Origin: Liolophura sinensis
Taxonomy: Eukaryota > Mollusca > Polyplacophora > Chitonida > Chitonidae
DNA: 64,000 bases
Reading direction: 5' to 3'
NCBI RefSeq assembly: GCF_032854445.1
Contig: NC_088306.1
Span: 15,249,386 to 15,313,385 of the forward strand
The position numbers were made by a program, and so were the translations under genes. The notes under the pieces are model-generated. The model was not told the origin of the DNA and did no database searches. It worked only from the letters and a program-made list of their open reading frames with translations. This document shows, one piece after another, positions 12,026 through 24,166 of this stretch (position 1 is its first letter; each line of letters begins with the position of its first letter).

Positions 12026-13529
12026 CTGTGAATATGGAGATTCCAGAGTCTTGAAGCATGCCATGGGTGACATGAGGTGAGCCATTTCTGGAAATGAGAT
12101 TCTTGTAACTTTAGAAATATTCTGGTTTGGCAAAATTTAGTTTGGTGTGCTCCTTGAATCATAGTTAAGCTCAGAGTGAAAATATTGACCAAATAAATAA
12201 TTATATGACCTGACCAACTTGGCATCCCCATAATTTTCCCTTGCGTGCCCCAAAATGTTTATGACTGCTCATTATGCAGAATGCTGTTATGTTCCTTCCA
12301 TATACATATGTTGTGTTATCCATACCTAATATAATTTCCACGGAACTATCCTTGTATCGCAGTGACTGGAATGTGTAAAAACTTCATAATCCGTCGAATC
12401 AGAGTTAATGGCCTGTTTTGTCTCCTTTGGATCAGGTCACAATCTTCATTTGTGTGACGTGGTGTTTTACCGAACAGTGAATATATAAGGTAATTTGGTT
12501 GACATTGATTCTTGTTACAAAGCACGATTGAAAGTTCAGATATGTCGCCTTGAATCTTTGCTCTATCAGATTCAATTAGGCTGATATATTAGAATTCTTG
12601 AGAGCTTACAATGATATCAAACTGCCCGTTTTTCTTATTTATAGAAATAAGCCTGTATGAACATGTAGTTGCATGTATGTATTTATTTTTGAACAAACTA
12701 ACTATTTTTATAAACCTTATTGTGATTGAGTGATCAACAGAAGCAAGCAATACTATTAGATAAATTGGTATTTTATTGTATTGAGTATGGTTGAAATGTT
12801 TTTTCAGCTTTTTTGTCCACATTTTATATACTGCTGTGTGTGCATATATTGTGTCATATCCTTGACATTCTGATTTCAGAGGTCAGACATTTTTTTTGTC
12901 ATTGTCAGATTACATTGTGAATGTGTGTGTGATTTTTTCTGTGAAACAAGGAACTGCGTGTAAGACAATTTCTGGAGTAAAGCATTAACGAAGACTTATT
13001 GAATTTTAAAGTTTCTGCTTATGCATATCTTTAATTTGTTGTCATCTTTATGTATTTATTTAGATGTGGGTTCAGTAATCATGTAGAAGCTGAGGCATTA
13101 CCACATAAATGTTGAAGGTTTCACAAGCTTTCGACTCACTTGCCGGGATCTTTGTAGACAATACATCTTGTCTGTGTCTGTGCTGTAAGTGAAGTTCAAG
13201 TGAACATATCTGTATGACTTAGTAGTAATCTGTTGCCTCGTCAGGTTTTGTTTTCCTAATGGCTTTCAGTCGATTCCTTTTTGGCCATGTTGTTGACATC
13301 TCACTGATCATTCCAGCTTAACTTCCTTCTGTGGAAATTCTGATTTTTATCTGTGTTTTCCTGTAATAATAATCACACTTCTGACTCGTATCGTGATCGC
13401 TCCAGCCAGGGCAATTCCTTCGTTATGATACTTGCAAACCAGTATTGATTTACCCCTAGGGGGATACCCTTGTATCAGAGGGCGACCGTATGCATTCCCA
13501 TACTGTGAAGTTACCCGGAGTCAGGGCCA
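12026..13529. other. No supportable feature
   Basis: AT-rich DNA. No repeat family, splice-matched exon or RNA gene is recognised. Confidence 0.45.
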
Positions 13530-13705
13530 TATTTCTACAAGGTAATTATGCCTTTTTTCCCACCAGAACTTTTTATGGAAGGACTATTGCCCTGAGGGCA
13601 AAGCTGTCTGCTGTAATGTCATCATTGGGTGCCAAAGCTACTATGCATTTTTATTTAACTTAGTGGCCAAATGGCACAAATATATACAGTTCAATTCTAC
13701 CTGAA
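13530..13705. repeat. Unclassified duplicated segment, copy 1
   Basis: It shares block order with 14312-14500: atttctacaaggta, aattatgc, tttttatggaag, a gag-rich block, gtctgc, tgtcatcattgggtgc, ctatgcat, taactta, aaatggca and agttcaat. Similarity is moderate with small indels. It may be a dispersed element or a local duplication. Confidence 0.65.
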
Positions 13706-13713
13706 CTCTCTTT

Positions 13714-13714
<1 letters not shown>

Positions 13715-13810
<96 letters not shown>

Positions 13811-13812
13811 GT
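13715..13812. repeat. (GT)n(AT)n microsatellite
   Basis: About 20 GT units run into about 20 AT units with a few interruptions (tatctat, atatgt). Confidence 0.97.
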
Positions 13813-14311
13813 ATACACTGACTCACTGTGCTGGGCATTCGCTGTGCTGAGTAAATTTATGGAGTGTCCGCCAAGGACAGTGTGCTTCCCTCTGGACACT
13901 GCTTGATCCATAGAAACTTGTTTATGCCCCCCTTATCAATGAATTTGGGAACATCTTGTTTTATGTGTTTTTGTGTGTTACTTTATGTATGGACATGGCC
14001 GAAGTGTCACAAAGCTGTCTTAGATTTAAGTCTGAATCATAGTCTTTATGTAATGTTATATTCTTAAAGTTATCAGTTTGAATTTAAAAGCTATAAAGGT
14101 CTGAAGGTCCTAGACATATCTCCTAGCTATTTTTAAAAACTCCTTTAAGTATGGAGTCACATTTTTTATGCATTATATTGGTTTCAAGTTTAGACTGGCC
14201 TGAGATATGGCTTCGTAATCCTGGGGCCTGCTTTTTGAGATATGGCTTGCAGATTCAGTGCATATGTTGGGGTGTGCGCCTCACATTGTAAAGTAACCAT
14301 CAAATATTAAC

Positions 14312-14500
14312 CATTTTTCTACAAAGGTATATGTAAATTATGCTTTCATTTTGCCCTATTTTTTATGGAAGCAACTCTGCAACGAGGGTTGAGCCGTCTG
14401 CCCTTGTGTCATTATTGGGTGCAAATGTTACCATGCCATTATTTATGATGAACTTAACAGCCGCAAATGGCATTTATGTGCTGTATAGAGTTCAATACTG
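14312..14500. repeat. Unclassified duplicated segment, copy 2
   Basis: This is the partner of 13530-13705, in the same orientation about 780 bp downstream. Both copies end near a sequence rich in alternating purine-pyrimidine (GT/AT here tacatgtacatg). Confidence 0.65.
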
Positions 14501-17500
14501 TACATGTACATGTGTATATTGACTATTGACGTAGATGGTCACAGAGAAATCCATGCTCTGTAATATTGGTAAATATCCGCACACGCATGTTCATAGTAGT
14601 ACCCCGAGCTCCTCTTCCACACATCAAAATATACAATTATTGCTATTTGGATTCCCTGTTTAGTGTATACCATATGTACTTGAACAAAATCCCAAAAAAG
14701 AAGAAAAAGTATAAAACTTTGGCACACTCTACTCAAAGAAAACAGTTCTGCATGCCCCATGAACATAGTTCCCAACATCTTCTCCCGTGTGGATTCCATG
14801 AGTGTAAAGCACATTGCCAGAAACATATACAGTGTATTTATACATTCATTTAGGACTTGCCATTCTGAGATCAAAAACAAAACATTTCTTGCCAACACGA
14901 ATTCATTGCGTATTATTGGTCGATTGCAGACTTGAGTGAAACATAGACTGTATTCTTAAATCTGACATTGTGATAAAGCACATTAACTGCAGTTTTGAAA
15001 TTGAAAACAGAACCAAGATGGATCCAACTTGGATGGGATTCCAGAGAGCAGTATCACGGTATAAAGGTGTATTCTTCAAGTCATGTCACCAAAATACAAT
15101 TGAGATGTTACGCAAACATTCTGAGAGTGTTGTACAACTATTTACGTTACACTGTGTGGTCATTTTCTTCAAGTTCTGTCTCGTCTTACAAGGCCATGTG
15201 GGTTATAAGCACTCTTGTATCTCACTCGCTCCCTGCCTCGATATTGCTTTGGCCAGAGCCATGGCTGTTGTGAGTATAAGGCCATGCATCCAGAGGTTTG
15301 GGCTGGATGGATGGATGGATCAATAAACTGGTCATGCCTACAAGTGCTATACAGACTGACTGGCCAGTTTAAAGGCCAGCATGCTTATAGTGCTGAGGAA
15401 TTCTATAAGCCTGCTGCAGTAAACTGACTCATCCTACAACCCACATTGTACGTGCATCGCCGTAATTCCACTGAATCTGTGGGTAAGTATACATGTATGT
15501 TTCCCAGTCCTCTTAAGCAAGGTTTTTACGTTAGAATTTAATGTTCCTCTTTGCTGTATGAGCCTTTTGACTTTATATGGATGTGGACCTATTTGGGTCC
15601 TCACCTGTGAATGTAGATCTAATGGTTAGTTATAAAAGGGACATGTGTGTGTATCAGCATGTAAAGGTCCATGTACTTATCACAGTACATCTATGTACAT
15701 ATTCTTTGTTTTTAAATTGCCTATTAAAGGCCAGTCGGCTAGCCTGGGAACTCACTTTGCTCTCTCCCAAAATCTTTACTGCTGTCACATACATGTACAT
15801 GTAAGTGAGCAATCCTTGATCACCTCTCAGCACGATACGCCTGTATAATTGCTGCGTTTATATTGTCATTCCTCTTAACTCTTAAATACAGCATTAGACA
15901 TCAATCAGATTGATGAATTAAAGTATATACAGACTTAGAAGTAGGTGAAGACCAGTAGGTTTTATTAGAGCTTTTAACGAATAAGATGGTCGTGTGTTCA
16001 CCATCTAATTCATATTTGTCAATTCCATTATGTATCATCCCCAAAGGTTGTGTCATGTTTGAACACGTATTACAAAAGGTTTGTCTGTTAAGTACTATGA
16101 TAGTGACTCATGTACAAATTTGGCTGTTTTCCATCTCAGTTTTCATAGGATTGCCCGCAGTAAATGTATCTCAGCTTTAGTTTATAGGCTTTTTAGGACG
16201 CATGAGGATGATATGCGTCATGGAATCTTTGTAGCTGTGAACTCTGACCAGAAAGAAAAGACAGGTTGCATGTCCTCACATGATTGTGGATTCAGTTCCC
16301 CTCTGATACAGTGTTATCATAATCATGCTGAAATGCTGAACCCTGCTACTTAATACATACAAGTACATGTTCATCTAAGTGTGGAATTGCCTACGTACAG
16401 CTGTACATCTTTTGTTAAGTATCCATATCAGTTTTCATTTCATACACAGTGTATCAGCAACTTATGTTTCTATGTACATGCACGTATTTGCTTTGCCTGA
16501 AATTGGCCATTTAATACGTATATCATGATTTTTGTGGAATATTGCAGCTTTTGCAATATCATGATTTATATCACATGTTCCGTATGCTGCTAATAAGTTC
16601 GGTTGTCCCTACATCATGCTAAGATTCTCGATTGCCATAGGTTGATTAGTTGGGTTAAAATGTTGACATACACATGTCAGAGCTGCAGGCTATGCCCACA
16701 AGGGGTGCCTGAAATTCAAACCCTGCGCAGCTGGATTACTACGAAGGCTAATATAAGTTATCTGCGTGTCGGGAAGGTTGTGCGATTTTGTCCGTACAAT
16801 ATTTATTCAGCTGCGCAGGATTTAAATTTCGTATACCCTATGTGGGCATTGCCGGCAGTGCTGACAAGTGTACATTTTAACCCATCTGATGAGCCAGTGG
16901 TAATCACGAATGATAGCTAAATTATTGTGCAGACTGATGTTAGGTAGTTTTCTTTGTGACATTGCATTCCATGGTGCATCATCATGACATTGCGTCATCG
17001 TGACGTCACGCCACTACACCAGCACTGTCTGCAGTCAACATTGAGCAGGCATGCTTTTTCTTACCTCAGCTTTACATATACACGAGACTGGCATTCTATT
17101 AGTTAGATAACTATTGTAGGCACAAAAGCGTCATGCGCATGTTGAGAATGGTATATGGGGCTTTATACCCTTCTTAACTCACGGATAACTTGTACTATAA
17201 CCTGTACTAAATTCCAAACATGGCTGGGTGTCACATGCATGTTAATTCAGCTTAATCCAGATATGGAATTGCCTTCATGGCTTCACACTTCTGTATCGGT
17301 TGTCACACATGAGATTAGGAATGTTAATATGGGCATCTATGGACCTCATGGGCCATATAGGTCATCCACTTAAACATTTTGTGGTCCATTAATTGCTTTT
17401 GTCCAGGTACCATAATAGCAGCTCCACAAAGCTGACTAAGCGTTAAGTGCACTAGCTTAACTACCATGGTTGTGCAATGGTTAAAATGTAATGGTCTCTA

Positions 17501-17824
17501 TTGGTAGTTATGCTGGCAACAATGTACAATGAGGGTTCTGTTAAGTGAACCAGCTCTATTTTATGGTTTGACTGTATAGACGGTAAATGCCCTAAACTAT
17601 GCAAATATTAATGCCCTATAATATTGCATCAGGGTACTAATTTAAACTTACTGTTTTTTTTAATTAGGATATCACCATACTGTCCAAACAAACCTCATAA
17701 TAACTTTCTAAGTAAGATTTACAGAACTGTTGGAATGGGGGGGAGGGGGGGGGAATGTGCAGCTTTAACAGTGTCAGGTGAAATTTTAGGTCATTTACAC
17801 CATTTGCATCGATTTCCTGACAGC
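14501..17824. other. No supportable feature in 3.3 kb
   Basis: Frames at 14539-14898 (minus), 14970-15326 (plus) and 16603-16920 (plus) have no recognisable domain. A (GGAT)n tract lies at 15305-15320, a tgacgtca palindrome at about 17001, and G-rich runs at 17737-17754. Confidence 0.45.
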
Positions 17825-18064
17825 ACCATCATCGTTCACTTTTATACCATCATCGTTCACTTCTGTAGCATCTTTGTTCACTTCTGCGCCATCATAGTTC
17901 TCTTCTGTACCATCATAGTTCTCCGCTGTACCATCACTGTTCACCTCTGTACTATCACTGTTCACCTCTGTACCATCACCGTTCACTTATGTACCATCAG
18001 TGTTCACTTCTGTACTGTCATCGTTTCACTTCTGTACCATCATCGTTCACTTCCATACCATCGC
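17825..18064. repeat. 21-bp minisatellite, about 11 copies
   Basis: The units are variants of accatcatcgttcacttctg plus t, with one 22-bp unit near 18012. They make part of a 225-codon plus-strand frame and a 63-codon minus-strand frame (TEVNSDG repeats). Unit divergence suggests an older array. Confidence 0.93.
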
Positions 18065-18662
18065 TTCAGTGGAAATAGGGTGATTTTACAAGAGAGTGAT
18101 TCAGACAATTCTAGAGTAGATTGCCATACATTGCCACCTGGTAAACATAGCCCAATGAGCATGAAATTGCTTTTTTCTGGAGATCATTTTTCATACGCAC
18201 TGTTAGTGTTAATATCGACCCATTGTAAAACCATTTACATTGAGTACAGTTTTATTCGAAGAATGCGAAGTGTGCAGAATAAGTGTTACTTTGCATCATA
18301 ATTGTCTCTGTAACTCCACTGGTCCCAGGTTATTGGCTCTGTATGCATCGATCATGTTGACTATCACTTCGTTTAGGATATATGAACAGTGGCAATAAAA
18401 TTGGATTTGGATTTGCAGTAGATTTGGGTACTGTTTAAATTTATATATCTGGAACATCCTAAACCTTTCATCTTATTGGCTTTTATTGAAAGCTGTTGGC
18501 TATACTACTTCAGTTTACATGAATGCTTCCAAATTTCTCACTTTAGATACTTTCTTGGTTCTTTAAAGGCTTGTTTTGAATGTTTCTTTTTTAAATTGAT
18601 CTCAGGTATTCATGACAAAATTGAATTAGCACGTGTAGGAATAATACCACAGGCTATTAAGG

Positions 18663-18895
18663 CTGACGTAAACCTAAGACATCGTTGTGATGATGAGATC
18701 TGATCCCCCTGGATCTTTGACGTAAACCTAAGACAGCTTTGTGATGATGAGATCTGATCTCCCCGGATCTTTTACGTAAACCTAAGACAGCTTTGTGATG
18801 ATGAGATCTGATCCCCCCGGATCTTTTACGTAAACCTAAGACAGCTTTGTGATGATGAGATCTGATCCCCCCGGACCACGAAGCTGTCTTAACCT
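18663..18895. repeat. 54-55-bp tandem array built from inverted-repeat-end-like units
   Basis: Four units contain acgtaaacctaagacagctt, then tgtgatgatgagatctgatc and ccccggatc. Immediately after the last unit comes ccacgaagctgtctta, the reverse complement of the taagacagctt part of each unit. That same motif (cacaaagctgtcttag) occurs alone at about 14008. The arrangement suggests tandem copies of one terminal repeat of a DNA element facing a single opposite terminal repeat. Confidence 0.8.
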
Positions 18896-19251
18896 TTAGT
18901 CAAAATTTAAAATCAGTTTGAAATTGGGATTTCTGAAGCAAGAAGGCAAAACATTGCTTGATAAGGTGAATTCTGGGCAAATTAGTGTACAACAAATTTC
19001 AGCTAAAATAACTAAAAGGATTATAACAAATTTAATGATTAAGGTTTTAACTTTAATTCTAAGATTGCTTCATGATCCAGGGGCCAGATCTACAATTATA
19101 GGGGCAAATTAAAGGGTGGAACGTTATGCCTTTAATTTGCTACTCTGTTGCAAAGTATCAAAGTTGCCCTTAACTGATCAAGGTGAAGTTTTTGCATTTC
19201 TTCAAATCAAATGCAGTTGGCCATGAACTACACGTATTCATGTAAATGCTT

Positions 19252-19308
19252 AAGTGAAATATTCTTGAGTATGGCATAAAACTCCAATCAAATAACTAAA
19301 TAAATAAA
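19252..19308 (+). mobile_element. SINE family 1 tail fragment
   Basis: It reads gtgaaatattcttgagtatg then gcataaaactccaatcaaat and an aaataaat tail. Only the 3' end is present. Confidence 0.7.
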
Positions 19309-19383
19309 TGTATATGCTTAAAAAATATGTAGCAACAATAAAACACCCCCTAGCTCCATGACTTTAATATATAATCAGAATTG

Positions 19384-19610
19384 GGGGCCTCTGTGGCTCA
19401 GTTGGTTGGCACCCTAGCGCAGCGTAATGACCCAGGAGCCTCTCACCAATGCAGTTGCTGTGAGTTCAAGTCTAGCTTATTCTGGCTTCATCTCCAGCCG
19501 TACGTGGGAAGGTCTGCCCAGTTTCTTTCCACCATAAGCCTGGTATAAGTGAAATTTTCTTGATTACGGCGTAAAACACCAATCGAATAAATAAATAAAT
19601 AAATTTAATT
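19384..19610 (+). mobile_element. SINE family 1 copy with target-site duplication
   Basis: The copy has a full tRNA-like head (ggggcctctgtggctcagtt), a body with an internal deletion around the aggctg region, and the aaataaat tail. It is flanked by a perfect 13-bp repeat, tataatcagaatt, at 19371-19383 and 19611-19623. Confidence 0.92.
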
Positions 19611-19700
19611 TATAATCAGAATTAGTAAAGTAAAATGCCGTGATGTTATTTGCAATTTATTAGACGTCACTGGTCTAGAATTGCACATACTCTGTGCAAT

Positions 19701-20009
19701 GTCATCCTGTTGAAACAATGTGTTGTCATCCTGTTGAAACAATGTGTTGTCACCCTGTTGAAACAATGTGTTGTCACCCTGTTGAAACAATGTGTTGTCA
19801 TCCTGTTGAAACAATGTGTTGTCATCCAGTTGAAACAATGTGTTGTCATCCTGTTGAAACAATGTGTTGTCATCCTGTTGAAACAATGTGTTGTCACCCT
19901 GTTGAAACAATGTGTTGTCACCCTGTTGAAACAATGTGTTGTCATCCTGTTGAAACAATGTGTTGTCACCCTGTTGAAACAATGTGTTGTCACCCTGTTG
20001 AAACAATGC
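19701..20009. repeat. 24-bp minisatellite, 13 copies
   Basis: The unit is gtcatcctgttgaaacaatg plus tgtt, alternating with a gtcaccc variant. With a 24-bp period it stays open in two plus and two minus frames (111-212 codons, for example CHPVETMC repeats). These ORFs are products of the array. Confidence 0.97.
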
Positions 20010-20489
20010 AAAGTTACTTGTACATGTGATAGACATGAATATGTCACATGTCATTTGTCCTGCACACGTTTCTTGTCGCTTACTTTCTACTATAGACTGT
20101 ATATAACCACCCCAAATTGCTTCCGCTCCTATGTCCACCGTACGTTTTCCACTTAATTGGTTTCGTTCAGTTACACGGCAGATAATAACTGGTATCTGCT
20201 TACTGAGCGTGTTATTGAAGATGAGTTTCGCGTAGAAATACAATACATTGTATTACGTTCTAGTGGAGGCGGGATTTGATGAATTCCTGCTGGAAGGTTT
20301 TAAGCTGACTCGGCTAATCATGCGCTGGAGGGAAAATTCAATATGTATATATACCTATATGTGTAATTCCTGGTGTTTCTGTGCAATTAGATGGATTGAT
20401 TTTGGATAAACATTGTTCAGCAAGTGGATTAAGGTGAGGAGGCAGGTAAGCATATTCATTGTCTAGATTCTACATACAGTAGATCAACT

Positions 20490-20710
20490 TACTGTAAATC
20501 TTCAACGTTTTCACATGTTTGCAAGGTGTTTATTCAAGCATATTCTGAAGGAATAAATCTGTGTGGACTGATAAAATTATACTTTTTGTGAAGCCCTGAA
20601 TTTGGCCAATCCCGTCAATGTAACTGTGTCTCCTAAATCAAATTTAAAATGTGCTTAAATTGCACTAAAAGTTGCGCTTTAATATGTAGAAGGGTTGAGG
20701 AATTAAGGTA
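20490..20710 (+). mobile_element. MITE copy (TTCTTCAACC family, subtype B)
   Basis: It starts tactgtaaatcttcaacg and ends gggttgaggaattaaggta, giving imperfect terminal inverted repeats. Internal blocks gcaaggtgtttattcaagca, gaagccctgaat and tgcttaaattgcactaaaag are shared with the copies at 38644, 44655 and 60903. Confidence 0.8.
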
Positions 20711-20884
20711 ATAGCTCATAGGTTTGTGTAATGCACAGGTGAGGCATGTGGACAACCATAAAACATGTTTATCTTCTACACATGTGTGATTTCAATAGGA
20801 GATTGGTCCCTGGGGGTATGTATGATAACAACATTTATACCTGGCCGGGTGGGTATAAAGATGCTTGTCCTTCAATCTCTCAGA

Positions 20885-20990
20885 CAAACAAGGTTCCTCC
20901 CATAAACCTTACCATCATGATATAGACATGTGTATTAGAGAAAATTTTTTTAAGTACGGAGTTAAACACGAGTGAAATAAACAAGTAAAT
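20885..20990 (+). mobile_element. Strongly diverged SINE family 1 3' fragment
   Basis: Weak match: ggttcctcccataa, then taagtacggagttaaacac, then gaaataaacaagtaaat. It is old or partly chance. Confidence 0.4.
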
Positions 20991-21616
20991 TATACCTGCA
21001 TGCATAGTACCAGCCAGACTGAAGGCTTGCAACTAGCACCCCACTAGCAAACTTGTAGCGGGCACCCGGCATTCCAACAGCACTGCCGTGTACACGAACA
21101 TGTACATGAAGGTGTACATTGTTCATTATGTGCCTTGGGGTATATACAGGTATATATATACAAGTTATGTTAGTTCACTTTGTATATATGTACCTCTCCC
21201 ATTGATTTGGACTCATGGTGCATGTAGAAGCCATTAATTTCAGTTGTAAATTTTTACATTTACGCTTGTCCTCTTCAACCGATATTTAAACTATCTGAAA
21301 GCCTTGAAAAACAAGAGAATCATAAAAACTTTGATATCGGACAAAAAAAAAATCTTTTAAGGTGGATTTTCAGCTGGTAGGTAAAACTGGTGTTGCATGT
21401 AATACATAGGGACCCATTTTATGTAAGAACATGTAGTCTACAGAGCACAATTAATGAATAGTTGCTAGTTCACAGGTACACTGTGCATATATATGCATTT
21501 GTCTCCCAGTTAAGGCCCCAAGTTAATTTTGAGGTAACCTTGGAAGTTATTACTGTAATATATGTATTAACTATATACTTATGGGGAATTGGCCATGGGT
21601 CAGTCTGTGGATTCAT

Positions 21617-21648
21617 ATATATATATATATATATGGATATATATATAG
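21617..21648. repeat. Short AT microsatellite
   Basis: Alternating AT with one atgg interruption. Confidence 0.85.
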
Positions 21649-22501
21649 TAGAATGTTAGTAACTGTACATGTATGGTTAAGTGTTTGTGTATATAAATGT
21701 ACACGTACGTGTTCTATACATTCACTTGAAACATGTACATCCTAGGCATCTGATGCTGAAGTAAATTATTGCGTATAGAGATTATTGATTTTATTTGTTC
21801 AGCCAGTACTTGCTGGAAAGGGTTGTCGATGTGGTGCCAATGGAAGGCAGAATCAATACGGTACACTTACATGTACATGTACATGTTCAACTGCCTTCTT
21901 TGATTCATCATTTATATCACAGCATCAAGTACCATTGTGCACACGATGTGTCTCCTGTATGCATGTATACCTTCTCTGATGGGTGTGGCTTTGAACTGTG
22001 CAGGATGAAAGTAAATCGTGCTTCTTAAATATCCGGGACACAAACTTCATTGTCAACTCAGTCCACACTTAAGTCATAATTCTGTTCATGTTAAGTCACG
22101 AAAATCAATCTTTGGTATTGATTCAAAATACATCCATAGTTTATAATCGAATGCTCATCTAAGGAGATGAGAGTCTACATATATGTAAACACGTTCAATA
22201 TTTCATGCTCTTCAGTGATGTCCTCAACTAAAATTGAGGTGTGAAATGAGTAGGTGCCGTTTGCATGGGCGTAATTGTGAAACACCATAGAAGTGGGTAA
22301 GATGCAGGTAAAACAACAGCCATGTAAAGGTTGGAAATTATGAGTATTGATAACATATCTACATGTACCATCAACATTGTGTTGGCCTTGGTTCAATTTT
22401 AGGTCTTCTTTGTCATTGTGAACTTTTAAAAACGAATGAATAACCAAATATTTTGACAGGTACTTGCCTAAGTTTATATGTAGAGCTAATAATCAGGAAG
22501 T

Positions 22502-22676
22502 TAATGCTGGCTTCCTCTCCGGCCGTAAGTGGGAAGGTCTGCCAGCAACCTGCGGATGGTCGTGGGTTTCCCCCAGGCTGTGCCTGGTTTCCACCCACCA
22601 TAATGCTGGCCGCCGTCGTATAAGTGAAATATTCTTGAGTACGGCGTAAAACACCAATCAAATAAATAAATAAATA
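22502..22676 (+). mobile_element. SINE family 1, 5'-truncated copy with target-site duplication
   Basis: The copy begins at taatgctggcttcctctccg, without the tRNA head, and keeps a near-consensus body and aaataaat tail. A perfect 14-bp repeat, aataatcaggaagt, flanks it at 22488-22501 and 22677-22690. It therefore inserted already truncated, as expected for incomplete target-primed reverse transcription. Confidence 0.93.
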
Positions 22677-22958
22677 AATAATCAGGAAGTCAAAGTTGCC
22701 GCTCCTCAGAACTTTAGGCAAGTGACCTCCAGAGCTTCAGGTGTACCAGAGGTAAAAAAAACACAAAAAAACGTAAGTATGCATTATCTAAAAGGCCCCT
22801 TCCAAATTGCCTATTTTTTTTTTTTTTTTTCATGTTTTATGATCAGTGATGTCACTGATCCTTTATAGCTGCTATATACATACATGGCATGTCAACATTC
22901 TGTGATTGCTGTACTTTTGTGTTCAACATGAATATACAGGTAGTTATAAAGTAAAGTT

Positions 22959-23108
22959 GGGGCCTCCGTGGCTCAGTTGGTTAGCACGCTAGCGGAGCGT
23001 AATGACCCAGGAGCCTCTCACCAATGCGGTCGCTGTGAGTTCAAGTCTTCGTATAAGTGAAATATTCTTGAGTACGGCATCAAACACCAACCAGTCAAAT
23101 AAATCAAT
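22959..23108 (+). mobile_element. SINE family 1 copy with central deletion
   Basis: The tRNA head (ggggcctccgtggctcagtt) is near-consensus up to gagttcaagtct. It then jumps directly to tcgtataagtgaaatattct and the tail. About 115 bp of the body is missing. Confidence 0.9.
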
Positions 23109-23726
23109 TAAGTACAGTGTCCATAATCTGTGGTTAATGTGGAAATGTGGCAGTTAGAGCATATTTATGAAGACTAGAGAGAGGCTGTGGTGTCACTGTG
23201 CTTCAATCCATTTCAAATATGTATAACTACATGTATAAGCAGAGAGAATATTTAATACTGCACATGCATGTGTATACATTTAAGTTGTAAACCCTTTTAT
23301 ATCGATATACACTTGTGTGTATCCAGGAAGTAGGCCTTTGCGATCTATAGGAGAACATGGACGTGTAGTTCCATGTGGTACATTAATATTGATTGATCTC
23401 TTCCTGTTTTAATTTCCCACACCAAGCGATCTGATGAAACTTTCCTTTGTAACATTCCATATCCTGGAGACAGATTGGTGTAGTATGATTCCCACCCACA
23501 CATACTATTAAGCTGTTTGCTTTCTCTCTAGACGACTTCTTTTCATTGGAAGTTCAAGGGAGTGCCAGTCTGGAAGTAGAGGTTATTGGCATCGGTTTAT
23601 TAAAACATACATGTTCACCATGCAGCTACAGATAAAATATCAGCCTGTGCTTGTGTACATGTGTTGCCACAGTACCGTAATAAAGTTCTTAAAGTGTCAA
23701 CTTTTTTCAAACTTTAAAATAATTTT

Positions 23727-24166
23727 AACACTATAAGTAGTATAAGCATGAATCTGATATACTGAAAGGTAACGCTGTAAGTTGTATAAGTAGGAATCTG
23801 ATATACTGTAAGATAACACTGTAAGTTGTATAAGCATGAATCTGATATACTGAAAGGTAACGCTGTAAGTTGTATAAGTATGAATCTGATATACTGAAAG
23901 GTAACACTGTAAGTAGTATAAGTAGGAATCTGATATACTGAAAGATATCACTGTAAGTTGTATAAGCATGAATCTGATATACTGAAAGGTAACGCTGTAA
24001 GTTGTATAAGTATGAATCTGATATACTGAAAGATAACACTGTAAGTTGTATAAGCATGAATCTGATATACTGAAAGGTAACGCTGTAAGTAGTATAAGTA
24101 GGAATCTGATATACTGAAAGGTAACACTGTAAGTAGTATAAGTAGGAATCTGATATACTGAAAGAT
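23727..24166. repeat. 44-bp minisatellite, 10 copies
   Basis: The string aatctgatatactgaaag recurs at exactly 44-bp spacing (23751, 23795 and so on to 24147), followed by gtaacgctgtaagttgtata. Three units equal 132 bp, so a minus-strand frame cycles through all three frames of the unit and yields a 169-codon ORF with a 44-residue period. Confidence 0.97.

Noticed and set aside
14539-14898. 119-codon minus-strand ORF
   Set aside because: No domain, and it overlaps another unrelated open frame on the opposite strand, as chance ORFs do.
16603-16920. 105-codon ORF
   Set aside because: No recognisable domain and no supporting splice junctions.
16997-17006. tgacgtca CRE-like palindrome as a promoter element
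   Set aside because: A single 8-bp match with no nearby exon or transcription start signal.
17624-18301. 225-codon plus-strand ORF
   Set aside because: It includes the 21-bp minisatellite; the flanks show no domain or splice support.
19701-20009. CRISPR-like array
   Set aside because: Units are directly adjacent with no spacers, and the DNA is eukaryotic. The same applies to the other tandem arrays.
19605-20243. 212-codon minus-strand ORF with a Q/D/N-rich repeat
   Set aside because: It comes from a 24-bp minisatellite; the non-repeat parts lack any domain and include SINE flank.
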